64,000 nucleotides of DNA from NCBI GenBank assembly GCA_000611775.1, contig KK106981.1:4590927-4654926 (forward strand), written 5' to 3'. Shown here piece after piece: positions 53,953 to 64,000 of this stretch. The translations under genes and the position numbers were made by a program. How positions within the stretch are numbered: position 1 is the stretch's first letter; the number at the start of each line of letters is the position of its first letter. The stretch comes from Umbilicaria muhlenbergii. Its lineage: Eukaryota; Ascomycota; Lecanoromycetes; Umbilicariales; Umbilicariaceae. The notes below the pieces were generated by a model. It was not told the origin of the DNA and did no database searches. It saw only the letters and a program-made list of their open reading frames with translations.

Positions 53953-54864
53953 ATGGAAGACGCCTCTGGGTCCTCATCTGATGGGAGGTTCTCTCCGCAC
54001 CATCCAGCTATATCACCAGCTGACGCGCCATCCCCCGGTCCTCCTAAACGAACTCTAACTTTGGTGGAGGTGTCTCCTTCAGCCAGCTCTCACGTTAGCC
54101 CACCGCGAGTCGACTTTATCAGGGTGATAGCTACCCCATACGGCCCCCAGAGCACATCATCCACTTTTGATTTCGCCGCCTTCAGCTCTGTCCCCCCTCA
54201 TCTAAGACGCACCTTGACCATTCGAGAGGAATACTCTTCATCCGAACCATCCCCGCCTGAGCTTCCAGAAGCTGCAAACTACCACCACGCAGAATCCTCC
54301 CACCCTGGTACAGATATCTGGCCAGCCGATATGAAGCCTGCCGAGCCGAAATCCATACCGCGAAGCCTTCTCCTAGGTGGCGCTCTAGGTACGACATGGG
54401 CAGCCTTGCGAGCTGCTTGGTGCGTGTCTGATCCCTTGTATAAGCATCTTCGTCCAGGAGACCGGCTTCTAGCAATGTCTCAAGGCCAGGGTCTACGGGT
54501 TGCTACATTTGCAACAGTTTTCCACTTCCTCTCCAGTGGTGTCGGGGCGAACAGACGGTCTCTGCCACAAATCATGGCGGAGGCAGCGGAACTCAAGGTT
54601 ACTGGCCCACAGATGGCACAGATTAAACAGCCTTATGCTCAAGGAACTACCTTCACATATCTAGGAGCCGTTGCCGGTATGATCGCATCAACGTGGAAGC
54701 TCCATCGATCTCCAGGGCCTAGAGTTGGCGCTGTACAGCAAATGGTGGGGAGTGCCGCCATCGGGTGGTTCTGGGCAGCTGCTGGCCAGTCTAGCTCGAG
54801 GCTGGTCAGGACTGTGGCGTCGAATGCGAAAGTCAGGGGCAAAGATAAGGGGCAGCAAGGCTAG
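53953..54864 (+). CDS. Unknown protein, possible membrane-associated C-terminus
   Basis: A single exon of 303 residues starts at the ATG 53953. The N-terminal half is Ser/Pro-rich and probably disordered. The C-terminal half is Ala/Gly/Leu-rich with weakly hydrophobic helices (LLLGGALGTTWAALRAAWCV, LRVATFATVFHFLSSG, FTYLGAVAGMIASTWKL, VGSAAIGWFWAAAG), a pattern that recalls small membrane proteins of organelles with a Gly-rich helix pair. I do not recognise a named family. The layout is ordinary and the frame is clean. Confidence 0.65.
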   Translation: MEDASGSSSDGRFSPHHPAISPADAPSPGPPKRTLTLVEVSPSASSHVSPPRVDFIRVIATPYGPQSTSSTFDFAAFSSVPPHLRRTLTIREEYSSSEPSPPELPEAANYHHAESSHPGTDIWPADMKPAEPKSIPRSLLLGGALGTTWAALRAAWCVSDPLYKHLRPGDRLLAMSQGQGLRVATFATVFHFLSSGVGANRRSLPQIMAEAAELKVTGPQMAQIKQPYAQGTTFTYLGAVAGMIASTWKLHRSPGPRVGAVQQMVGSAAIGWFWAAAGQSSSRLVRTVASNAKVRGKDKGQQG

Positions 54865-55148
54865 GATAGAGCAGAGCTGTGATAAGGACAGATGGGTGTT
54901 TTGAAAGAGATAGAGAAAGTTCGCAAGGTACTTCCTTCTACCTCCCTCCGGGACTGGTACCTTGCGCGTGTGTCTGAAGGCGTTATTACAGTTCTGGTGA
55001 GGATGAGCTCTCATAGATATGAATCAATATTTCGGTATGATACAGAATTTTGTTCATGGCGAGTGGCCAAAGCTGTATAGATATACAACCTATCCTCCGC
55101 TCCCAGACATGCCTGTTGAACATATCATGCTCACCAGTACGCTGTCAC

Positions 55149-55926
55149 TCAACTTCGTCTATCCAACCTCTCATCCACCAACCTCCCCACCATCTTCTCC
55201 AACACCCCTCCTTCCCCACTCTTCCCAGCTTCCAACCCCTCAAAATATGCCTGAACGCTCTTCTCCACATACTTCCCCACCATATCCACCTCCACATTGA
55301 CCGCATCCCCGGACTTCTTCCCCCCCATCACCACCCTCTCTTGCGTATAGCTGATCAACATAACCTCCCACCACCCTTCCCGATCATTCACTTGCGTGAC
55401 CGTCAAACTAGCCCCGTCAAGCGTCACATACCCTTTCTCCACCACATACCTCAAGACGTCCTTGTCCCTTGGCTTTAACCGGAACGTAAGGGCATTGCCG
55501 TCAGGTGTCACGGACGCAATACTAGCGATGGTATCGACATGACCTTGGACGAAATGCCCGCCCATACGCGTAGATGCCGAGACGGCTCGTTCTAGGTTCA
55601 CATGAGAATCCTTTGTTAAGTCGCCTAGGTTCGTCCGCCGTAGCGTCTCAGGCGAGACGCCCACTTTGAAGTCATGGGCACTGAACTCGGTGATGGTAAG
55701 ACAAGTGCCATTGATGCTGATGCTATCGCCTAGATGGGCATCGGTGAGGATATCGGCGCAGTTGGAGATCGTGAGGGAGGTTCCGCCGCCGCCGCTGCTG
55801 GTGTTGTCTTGGGCTTCGAGGGCGGAGACCGCTGCGGAGGGGCTGTGGTCAGCTTAGCTTAGTGGCATCTTATCGCGGATAGGGAATAGGCTTACTGCCG
55901 ATAGTCTCTACAATACCGGTGAACAT
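55149..55926 (-). CDS. RIB5: Riboflavin synthase
   Basis: Exons 55926-55896 and 55831-55149 encode 237 residues. The start MFTGIVETIG is the near-invariant N-terminus of riboflavin synthase. The first lumazine-binding repeat contains GDSISINGTCLTITEF and SPETLRRTNLG; the second begins at ASTRMGGHFVQGHVD and contains GYVTLDGASLTVTQV. The enzyme dismutates two 6,7-dimethyl-8-ribityllumazine molecules to riboflavin in the cytosol. The C-terminus carries about 35 extra residues with Gly/Glu. A 64-nt intron splits the conserved start from the body. It shares a 163-bp promoter with the CoA-transferase gene. Confidence 0.95.
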
Positions 55927-56089
55927 TGCGCGCGGATTTTGGGGGGATATATGGATTTATTGGTGATAGGTGGAAGTCGGATGATGATGTCGTTCGGAAC
56001 ATTTCCGCTGTAGACCTCGGCAGCGGGGAAATATGGGGAGCTCAATTTCAACGATATGGACTCTCTGTCTCTACCTTTCACTCGCAAAA
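55927..56089. promoter_or_regulatory. Bidirectional promoter of RIB5 and CoA-transferase
   Basis: Only 163 bp separate the two start codons. I see no element that I can name with confidence. Confidence 0.6.
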
Positions 56090-57749
56090 ATGGTCTCTAC
56101 TGCGGCGCCGTCCTTGTTGGCATTCGCCAGGCTGGCAGGGCGAAGAGTGCCAGCCAGTGGCTTGGGGCATTTGGCGCGGCGGTGTATGGCGACGGCAGCG
56201 GTGGATTCTTCGACGCTTCCATTGGCAGGCGTACGGATACTGGATATGACGAGAGTGCTGGCCGGCGTACGTCGAAAATAGGAAATACGTCTATACTCTG
56301 TACTGTCAAGCTAATTCGACCATCTAGCCATACTGCACGCAAATACTTGGAGACTTAGGGTTCGTCAATTGAGACCCAGTATGGACCATTTCCAGCGAGG
56401 TCGGCCATCAATTGCCTCAGATGCTCGTACTGATGTTCCTGTTGGAAAATAGAGCGGAGGTAATCAAAATAGAACATCCTACAAGAGGAGACGACACTCG
56501 AGCATGGGGTCCACCATACGCAAAGCATATCCGGGGAGACAAGAAGGATAGCCCTGGGGAAAGCGCCTACTTCCTGGCGGTATGCAAACAAACTCCCTTC
56601 CCCTATGCAATATCCAGCTGATATGCGCAAGGTCAACCGCAACAAGAAATCCCTCGCCCTCTCCTTCGCCCACCCCTCCGGCGTCTCCATCCTCCACAAA
56701 CTCGTCAAAGACTGCGACGTCCTAGTCGAAAACTACATCCCCGACTCCCTCAAGAAATACAACATGGACTACGAGTCCCTACGGAAAATAAACCCGGGCC
56801 TTATCTACGCCAGCATTACAGGTTACGGACAAACAGGACCGTATCGGAAACGAGCCGGCTACGATGTCATGGTCGAGGCAGAGATGGGCTTGATGCATAT
56901 CACCGGCTCGAGAGATGGTCCACCAGTGAAAGTCGGGGTAGCAGTGACGGACTTGACGACGGGGCTGTACACGTCGAATTCGATCATGGCAGCACTATTG
57001 GCGAGGGTGAAGACAGGAAAGGGGCAGCATATCGATGCGGCGCTGAGTGACTGTCAGGTGGCGACGTTGGCGAATATGGCGAGTTCGGCGTTGATCAGTG
57101 GGCAGCCGGATTCAGGGAGGTGGGGGACAGCACATCGTATGTTCAAGGTCGCTGGTCACCTAACCCAATGGAACTGACGGGAAAAGCTTCAATCGTCCCT
57201 TACAAAGCTTTCAAGACGGCAGATGGCGATATTCTCGTCGGTGGAGGCAACGACCGGCTATTCGGAGTCCTATGCGACAGCCTCGGGAGACCCGAATGGA
57301 AGACCGATGGTAGATTCATCACAAATTCCCTACGAGTACAAAACCGCGTGGAACTCGAAGCGATGATCGAAGATGAAACGAAGACAAAGACGACGAAGGA
57401 GTGGCTCGATGTTCTAGAAGGGACGGGTATGCCATATGCTGCTGTGAATGATATCCAGGGCACGATGAACCATGAGCATGGTAAGAAACCACCTTTCTAG
57501 CGGCTGAGAGGAGTAATTGCCTATGACACCGCTACAGTACTCGCTCGCGACATGGTCAAAGAGGTTGAACACCCTACCTGCGGACCAATGAAGCTCGTCA
57601 ATACGCCAGTGAAATACTCGCACTCGACGCCAAGTATCAGAACGCCGCCGCCACTGCTGGGACAGCATACGGATGAAGTATTGCGGGATGTGGTGGGAAT
57701 GACCGAGGAAGAGATCCGGGGATTAAAGAGTGAAGGCGTTGTAGCGTAG
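56090..57749 (+). CDS. CaiB/BaiF CoA-transferase, SUGCT-like, mitochondrial
   Basis: Six exons: 56090-56266, 56328-56359, 56453-56579, 56632-57136, 57187-57480 and 57538-57749. The N-terminus (MVSTAAPSLLAFARLAGRRV, then ARRCMATAAVDSS) looks like a mitochondrial targeting sequence. Family motifs after splicing: PLAGVRILDMTRVLAGPYCT, GAEVIKIEHPTRGDDTRAWG, NRNKKSLALSFAHPSG, LVENYIPDSLKKYNMDYESL, INPGLIYASITGYGQTGPY, RAGYDVMVEAEMGLMHITGS, GPPVKVGVAVTDLTTGLY and PVKYSHSTPSIRTPPPLLGQ. These are class III CoA-transferases; closest in layout are succinyl-CoA:glutarate CoA-transferases. The catalytic Asp is expected in VEAEMG or the nearby TDLTTG; I cannot fix it. Dependence on CoA and organic acids points to mitochondrial metabolism. 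Confidence 0.92.
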
Positions 57750-58639
57750 GTAGGAGATGGTGGAGATGCGGAGTACATACCATTATACGAAAAAGTCATT
57801 CATGATGCCAGATCTACATATTTTATTCGCAGCGCCGAGTTAGTCAATTAATATGACTGACCACGCCGGAGGATCAAATTCATCCACGCCTACTCTCCCT
57901 GCTCTCTTAAAAGCATTGAGAATCTTTACCAATTCTTCCCCTCCGTTCCCGGTTGGCAGGCCTGCGCCACCCCCCCCTTCCCCTTTTTTTCCGTGTACGA
58001 AATCCGAAATTTCTTGAATTTGAGTTCAAAATATAGAGAATTGGGCGGGATGGTCTCTGGCGTATCAAAAGCTGTCCATGTCGTTCCGCAGCCTTGTATC
58101 TACCAATAGTGCTGCCGGCGGCCAAAAGTCCCCCGCGGAGAACCCCCCTTCCCTTTGAAACGATCTGGACGACGACAACTCCCTCAACGGTAGGAATGGC
58201 GCAGAGAAATCAATGACTTGCAAGAAGCTGTCCGCGGGATTCCGCGCTATATATTTACCAGATGTCGTTGCTGGTGGGAGGTCTCTGCCCCAGAATCTGG
58301 ATTTTGCAATATCTGTTCAACGCCAATAGGATTCATACAGAGGGACGGTGACGTTGCCCTGATCTGCCCTTGAGATTCCGTAGTGACGGCGCTGCCAGTA
58401 ACGTGGTCAACATACGTTTTTCCCATCCATAGGGACCCCCCCCCTCCCCCTTCTTTCGGAAAAATGCTGAAATATGAAAACACATGCTTTGCTCTTAGGA
58501 ATGGTACGGGATGTGTAAATAGTAAAGATAAGGCCTCCGTCCAATTCCGCAGCCATCGACTTGCGATGAACTTTTGGTAGCAGCGGCATCCAGGCCGCAA
58601 AAATCACAAACACACAAAGTTGGACCGGAGCCTTTAGGA
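57750..58639. other. Intergenic approach to the satellite array
   Basis: No gene. Isolated ATTCCGC or ATTCCGT sites appear here (about 58239, 58374 and 58543), and single TTAGGAAT sites near 58495 and 58634, which are the core motifs of the array to the right. These may be remnants of older units. Confidence 0.5.
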
Positions 58640-60450
58640 ATCACGAGGAAAGCACGGAAACAGATCCTAAACATTCCGCCAGATTCCGCAATTGTGTAGT
58701 TTCAAATTGCGTTGTTGACTATCTTTTTCATCCAGTCCGGTGGCAGAAATTTCAAAACATGAGCTTAAAGCCAATGAAGTTAGGAACCACGCGGAGAGCT
58801 TTATCATGGCTCCTAAACATTCCGCCAGATTCCGCAATTGTGTAGTTGCAAATTGCGTTGTTGACTGTCTCTCCACCCCGGGGGGGGTGAGAAATTCCAA
58901 AATGGTGAGCTTAATGCCAATGAAGTTAGGAGTCACGCGGAGAGCTTTATCATGGCTCCTAAACATTCCGCTAGATTCCGCATATGTCTAGTTCCGAACT
59001 GCGTTGTTGACTGTCCCTCCACGCCCGGGGGGGTGAGAAATTCCAAAATTGTGAGCTTAAAGCCAATGAAGTTAGGAATCACGCGGAGAGCTTTACCATG
59101 GCTCCTAAACATTCCGCCAGATTCCGTAGGTCTGTAGTTTCAAATTGCGTTGTTGGCTGCCTTTTCCCTTCACGCCGGGGTGAGAAATTTCAAAATTGTG
59201 AGCTTAAAGCCAATGAAGTTAGGAATCACGCATAGAGCTTAATGACAGCTCCTAAGCATTCCGCTAGATTCCGTAGGTTTGTAGTTTCAAACTGCGTTGT
59301 TGACTATCTTTTTCATCCAGTCCGGTGGCAGAAATTTCAAAACATGAGCTTAAAGCCAATGAAGTTAGGAACCACGCGGAGAGCTTAGCAATGACTCCTA
59401 AACATTCCGCCAGATTCCGCAATTGTGTAGTTGCAAATTGCGTTGTTGACTGTCTCTCCACCCCGGGGGGGGTGAGAAATTCCAAAATGGTGAGCTTAAT
59501 GCCAATGAAGTTAGGAGTCACGCGGAGAGCTTTATCATGGCTCCTAAACATTCCGCCAGATTCCGCAATTGTGTAGTTGCAAATTGCGTTGTTGACTGTC
59601 TCTCCACCCCGGGGGGGGTGAGAAATTCCAAAATGGTGAGCTTAATGCCAATGAAGTTAGGAGTCACGCGGAGAGCTTTATCATGGCTCCTAAACATTCC
59701 GCCAGATTCCGCAATTGTGTAGTTGGCAGAAATTTCAAATCCATGAGTTTAAAGCCGATTATGTTAGGAATCACGCGGAGAGCTTACTGACAGTTCCTAA
59801 ACATTCCGCTAGATTCCGCGGGTCTGTAGTTTCAAATTGCTTTGTTGGCTGTCTTTTCATCCAGTCCGGTGGCAGAAATTTCAAATCCATGAGTTTAAAG
59901 CCAATTATGTTAGGAATCACACGGAGAGTATAACAAGGGCTCCTAAACATTCCGCTAGATTCCGTAGGTGTGTAGTCTCAAGTTGCGTTGTTGGCTGTCT
60001 TTTCCCTCCACGCCGGCGGGGGTTGAGAAATTGCAAAACCATGAGCTCAAAGGCATTCATGTTAGGAATCACGCGGAGAGTACAATGACAGTTCCTAAAC
60101 ATTCCGCTAGATTCCGCATATGTCTAGTTTCAAACTGCGTTGTTGGCTGTCCCTCCACACGGAGGGGGGTGAGAAATTCCAAAATTGTGAGCTTAAAGCC
60201 AATGATGTTAGGAATCACACGGAGAGCTTTACAATGACTCCTAAACATTCCGCTAGATTCCGCGGTTGTCTAGTTTCATATTGCATTGTTGGCTGTCTTT
60301 TTCCTCCACGCGGGGGTGAGAAATTACAAGAAATTACAAAATCATGAACCTAAAGCCAATGACGTTAGGAATCACGCGGAGAGCTTAATGGCGGTTTCTA
60401 AACATTCCGCCAGATTCCGCAGGTGTGTAATTTCGAATTGCGTTGTTGGC
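58640..60450. repeat. Satellite-like tandem array, family A, about 146 bp, 13 units
   Basis: CATTCCG starts recur at 58672, 58818, 58964, 59110, 59257, 59403, 59549, 59695, 59802, 59948, 60100, 60245 and 60403. Spacing is 146 bp for most, with one short unit (107 bp) and a few of 145-158 bp. Each unit holds ATTCCGC twice, 10 bp apart, then GCGTTGTTGRCTG, a C/G-run palindrome, GTGAGAAATTCCAAAA-like sequence and TTAGGAATCACGCGGAGAGC. Units 1-2 (58672-58963) closely match units 5-6 (59257-59548), a four-unit higher-order period of 585 bp. Units 2, 6 and 7 are nearly identical. Open frames within it only reflect the repeat. Confidence 0.95.
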
Positions 60451-60454
60451 TGTC

Positions 60455-60960
60455 TTTTTCACATTCAGAGCCCAGATCATGAGACTCTGCAAGAGAATCC
60501 GCATTTTCACTACAATGTCTTTGAGATTTATGCGGAATTCTTATCCAAGGCGTGCAACGATTCCGTCACATTCCGCGGGTTCAGATCCGGAGAGGGCCTC
60601 GTCGGCGCCAAATCTCCGTCTGGAGCCCAGAAATTGAAACTCTGCAAGAGAATCCGCAGTTTTGATACAACGTCCTTCGGATCTATGCAGAATTCTTATC
60701 CAAGGCTTACAACGCCTCCGTCACATTCCGCAGGTTCAGATCCTCAGAGGCCGTCGTCGGCGTCAAATCTTCATCCGGAGCCCAGATATTGATACTCTGC
60801 AAGAGAATCCGCAGTTTGGATACAATGTCTTTCGGATTGATCCGGAACTCTCATCTAGGCAGTGCAACGATTCCGTCACATTCCGCGGGTTCAGATCCAG
60901 AGAGGGCGTCGTCGGTGCCAAATCTCCGTACTCGAGACGCAAACCCTGCAACCATGCACG
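60455..60960. repeat. Tandem array, family B, 155 bp, three units
   Basis: CTCTGCAAGAGAATCCGCA recurs at 60485, 60640 and 60795, exactly 155 bp apart. Each unit also holds CACATTCCGC and a GGAGCCCAG block. It directly follows family A and shares the ATTCCGC core. Confidence 0.9.
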
Positions 60961-61025
60961 AGGAAGCTGCAAATTCCAAGTGATGGATATAGGACGCTTA
61001 CGGAATGCTTTACTAGAGTTCTGGA

Positions 61026-61480
61026 TGTCTCCGCCGGATTCCGCAGATCTAAATGCAAAGGGAGGCCTGCTGACATCAGATTTCCGCTTTCTACCCCCGC
61101 CCCCATGAATTATGTCAAAAACCTGCAAATCCGGAGCGGAGTCATTAGGAATCACGCACAGAGCTTCCCAGCTCTTGAAAGTGCTCTATCTACATTCCGT
61201 ATATCTGGCTCCCAAGGGGCCGCTGCTGACATCAGATTTTCGCTTTCCGCCCCCGCCCCCATGAATTATGTCAAAAACCTGCAAATCTGGAGCGGAGTCA
61301 TTAGGAATCACACACAGAGCTTCCCAGCTCTTGAAAGTGCTCTATCTCCATTCCGTATGTCTGGCTCCAAGGGGGTCATGCTGCCGCCATATTTCCGCCT
61401 ACCCAGCCCCTGAGAATTCGAAAACTGTGATATGCGTGCAATGGGGTTAGGAATCATGGAGAAGGACTGTGCGGGTCTCA
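61026..61480. repeat. Tandem array, family C, 156 bp, about three units
   Basis: CCCCATGAATTATGTC recurs at 61102 and 61258, 156 bp apart. A third, diverged unit ends at about 61480 and reads GAGAATTCGAAAACTGTGAT followed by GGGGTTAGGAATCATGGAGA, which matches the family A pattern; the unit order (CATTCCG, C-run, GAAATT or GAATT, TTAGGAATC) is shared with A. The array therefore links A and C as relatives. Confidence 0.85.
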
Positions 61481-62669
61481 GAGTCTCTCCGCCAGAAGAC
61501 AAAGGTCTCCGCCGGTCCGCGGCGTGCAGGGCGACGGGGTTTGGAAGGTAGGTTGGATGGAAGTCGGTTTTTGCAATATAGGAAAGGAGACGTTAGGAGA
61601 CGTTAGGATTGGCAGGGTATCATGCTGTTACTGATACTATGTATCCGCTACATTCCGCACATGTACAGAGGCAAGAAGCGTTGCTGGCGGTTATCTTTCT
61701 CCCATGGTGAACCCCCTATATCGATTCTTTCGATTCTTCCAAATCTTCTGATAATTCTTTAGGAATACGGCGGAGGATTGACATACACCGTCAGATTTAT
61801 CTATCGCATCCCTATCCTTTCCGCTACACTCTGCGTTGTATGGCAGAAGAATTACGGGTGCGGGCCGGGAAGGAACGACTATGTACCATAAAGTTGAAAG
61901 ACGCCCCGTGCCCCGTCACCAAAAAAATACAAGACAGAGAAGATATGGAAATGACACAGGATAGACTTAAAGCTCCTCTAATGCCTCTCCGATTTCCAGA
62001 GCTCTTCCGTTGCAGTATGCCTGCCGCAACGGTAGTTGATTCCGGATCCCCTGGCGGAAAAACCCAGACACTGAGCAACGGCGTAGAAAGGTGTCGAAAC
62101 GACGGGGAAGGATCTTTTGAACTGCTCTAAACCCCCTGTCAGCTTCCTAAGTTATCTGAATGCATACAGTGTTTACAGCATCCGGTTTCCATGTAATATC
62201 GTTTTCCGTTACGAGGTCGATATCTTGCGTTACGGGGTTAGGATTTTGCATTACGCGTGTCGGACAATGCAAATAGGAGAGTGTATGTTCTCCGCTAGGA
62301 CGTGGTACCAGTATATACTAACAAGGAACATCAGGCTCAATTTTTGTCTCGTAGAGCAGTAAGCGGACACGATTGTTAGTCACGGCGATGCACGATTGTT
62401 AGTCCAGAGTTACGGAATAGGGAGATATAGGACAACATGGTTAGGGTTGTACATGGGTTACTAGGGGGTCACAGGGGGTTTCCGGAGAGTCATAGGGGGT
62501 TGTTGTAGGGGGTTGTTGTAGGGGGTTTGTTGTAGGGGGTTGTTGTAGGGTTGATCATGGAATTTCTCACGTGGTTGGAACTACAACTGCCGTGAAGTCA
62601 TGTTAGAGTGCAAATAGTCTAGCCTATTCAACCTTTCTGATATTCGCTATGTGATCGGCTCGCAAGAAC
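61481..62669. other. Flank of the array; no firm gene
   Basis: Isolated array motifs (CATTCCGC near 61651, TTTAGGAATACGGCGG near 61759) persist here. A 96-codon open frame at 61840-62130 starts at an ATG but matches nothing that I know. The G-rich minisatellite lies at the right end. Confidence 0.45.
62438..62552 (+). repeat. G-rich minisatellite with TTAGGG-like element
   Basis: The + strand has GGTTAGGGTTG at 62439, then repeated runs of five G in units like TTGTTGTAGGGGG (about 13-14 bp) through 62552. Four or more G-runs in close spacing make a G-quadruplex possible. Confidence 0.85.
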
Positions 62670-63244
62670 CTAACTTTCTGGAAGAATTGACCCCTGACCA
62701 ACTTGATTTTGTCCATCAAAGATCTGGAAGTTAACTGATCCGTATCCATATTGCTCCATCCAATCTCCCAAAGCCTCGAAAGCCGACTGAAGAACACCCC
62801 AGGTGACTTGATGGTTGTTGGCATTCGATATCGTGACTTCCAAACCCTCGTCTGACGGAAATTTATCAAAGGTCCCAGCCGGCATCACCCCATCACCGTG
62901 CGTCTCCAAATGCTCCTGTATAATCTCATAGACTTCCGCCAACGTGTCGAGGACAACACTCTGGGCAATTGCGGAGACACCCTTTAACACGATGTACGTG
63001 GCAGAGTCTGGAGCACACCAACGGACGTAGCCGGTGCTGGCGCGGGGGTGGACGCTGGCGAACAGAGCGGGTATGTTGTTACCGCCGGAGCCTACCTTAC
63101 TGGAATATTGGGGCGGACGTTAGTTGCCTAGAGCTCTGCATTCAAAGCTTGACACGTGAATAGGATTGCCACTTACGTTCCGGCTACCGCGTTAGGGAAA
63201 TTTTGGCATTTAGCGGCACTTCGAAGAGATATTGATGAAAACAT
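62670..63244 (-). CDS. Small unknown fungal protein, 165 residues
   Basis: Exon 1 (63244-63177) starts MFSSISLRSAAKCQNFPNAV and is joined across a 77-nt intron (acceptor CAG at 63100) to exon 2 (63099-62670), giving AGTKVGSGGNNIPALFASVH at the junction. The rest is a soluble domain: TGYVRWCAPDSATYIVLKGV, LDTLAEVYEIIQEHLETHGD, GLEVTISNANNHQVTWGVLQ and a Gly-rich end (QIFDGQNQVGQGSILPES). No membrane segment follows, and I do not recognise the family. A first exon upstream encoding a signal peptide cannot be excluded. The splice model restores a clean frame, so I regard it as a real gene, beside the satellite array. Confidence 0.7.
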
Positions 63245-64000
63245 GTCATCGGCGACTGGTACTGCCGAGCAGAAAGCAGTGGACTCCATCAAAGCCACAA
63301 AGAGTGAGAAAGAAGGAAATCGCATGATTGATTTGGGAAATAGTAGAAAGGAGATCTAGGACGAAAAGGGTTGAAAGCAAACGTCACAGTAAATGCAAGT
63401 ACTTCAGGGTAAACCAGAGTACAGTGTGTTGTGAAAGGACTTTGTCTAGCGCCAAGGTCTTCTCTTATATCTTATTTCTTGGTTTTGTCACTCAGAAATA
63501 GGCAGATGTGACTCGGGTCGCAATTGTTTTGAACGGTGCGTATAGGAGGTAATTGTCTGGCCACGGTTTTAAAGACAGCTTAAGCAGGGATAAATCCAGT
63601 TGCGGCAATCCCAGCTTGCCAGTGGACCCGCTCTTAGTTAGTAATTTGTATACCCGCTTTCGATCACAAATATGATGCCACGATGCCTATGGCGGTAAGG
63701 TACCGAGCCGCACGAATGGGAGTAGTGCTAGGGTTGGCTTTCCACGTGAAGTGAGTGATGTCTCGAACGAGGTGGAGCCCACTGTGATGTCTAAAGGCAG
63801 TCACTAGTCCGCACAGGGTTATGGTAACAAAGATACTCTTCAATGATATGATCGTATATTGTAGCGCACAACAAAGAATGGCATTGGTAGAGAAAGAGCA
63901 TCAAAACTCTACCCATCAGCAGACAAGACATCATGAACAAGAGTGTCTCTCGTACGGTGATCAATGCCCGACCAATTTCGGTCGAAACGAAAGCAGAGTA
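63245..64000. other. Upstream of small unknown gene, nothing recognised
   Basis: Mixed sequence to the window end. The only open frames are short and have no recognised domain. Confidence 0.5.

Noticed and set aside
58740-60350. Repeated 60-90 residue open frames in the array
   Set aside because: They are the same satellite units read in recurring frames, with no independent coding sign.
61840-62130. 96-codon open frame with an ATG
   Set aside because: No recognisable domain; it lies in the flank of the satellite array, so I do not call it a gene.

Overview
The window looks like nuclear DNA of a filamentous ascomycete (Pezizomycotina; Dothideomycetes is my best guess, from the overall look of the proteins only). 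The evidence is dense protein genes on both strands, short GT-AG introns of about 45-175 nt with CTAAC/CTGAC-like branch points, long pyrimidine-rich leaders, and fungus-specific families (DUF3292, fungal BTB, fungal PARP-type zinc finger, CaiB/BaiF CoA-transferase, FRE-type ferric reductase). I see no rRNA, tRNA, CRISPR or virus-like element. Two assembly gaps (4 and 22 N) lie in low-complexity or intronic DNA.

Layout. 1-10 kb: a PWWP+BTB protein, a second BTB protein, a membrane protein whose C-terminus runs into a 10-bp minisatellite, and a small acidic protein. 10.8-16.7 kb: a large ZNFX1/Hrr1-type helicase. 17.5-25.4 kb: a PARP-type zinc-finger protein, a 1002-residue probable mitochondrial protein, and an S6K/Psk1-like AGC kinase whose 3' end carries a 76-bp tandem duplication. 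25.7-36.6 kb is a housekeeping block: RRP3 and SSF1 (divergent ribosome-biogenesis pair), phosphoacetylglucosamine mutase with two micro-exons, PER1, and a DUF3292 protein. 37-51 kb is more accessory: two members and one relic of a BTB family with a Cys-rich tail, a haem-thiolate peroxidase, a 0.76-kb TIR element, a secreted Cys-rich protein, a membrane protein and a ferric reductase. 51.4-57.7 kb: a PHD-finger protein, an unknown membrane-associated protein, riboflavin synthase and a divergent CoA-transferase. 58.6-61.5 kb: a satellite-like array of about 146-bp and 155-156-bp units, followed by a G-rich minisatellite and a small unknown gene.

How genes may work together. RRP3 and SSF1 act in 18S and 27S pre-rRNA maturation and share a 214-bp promoter; the S6K-like kinase belongs to the growth-control pathway that drives ribosome synthesis. 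PCM1 makes UDP-GlcNAc precursor for chitin and glycans, and PER1 remodels GPI anchors. The ZNFX1/Hrr1-like helicase, PHD, PWWP and PARP-finger proteins are chromatin or RNA-silencing candidates.

The least ordinary signals are (i) the nucleosome-length satellite array with higher-order structure, (ii) the frame-shifting duplication that puts the kinase hydrophobic motif out of frame, (iii) repeated C-rich to G-rich strand-composition flips inside genes, and (iv) the BTB/Cys-tail gene family.
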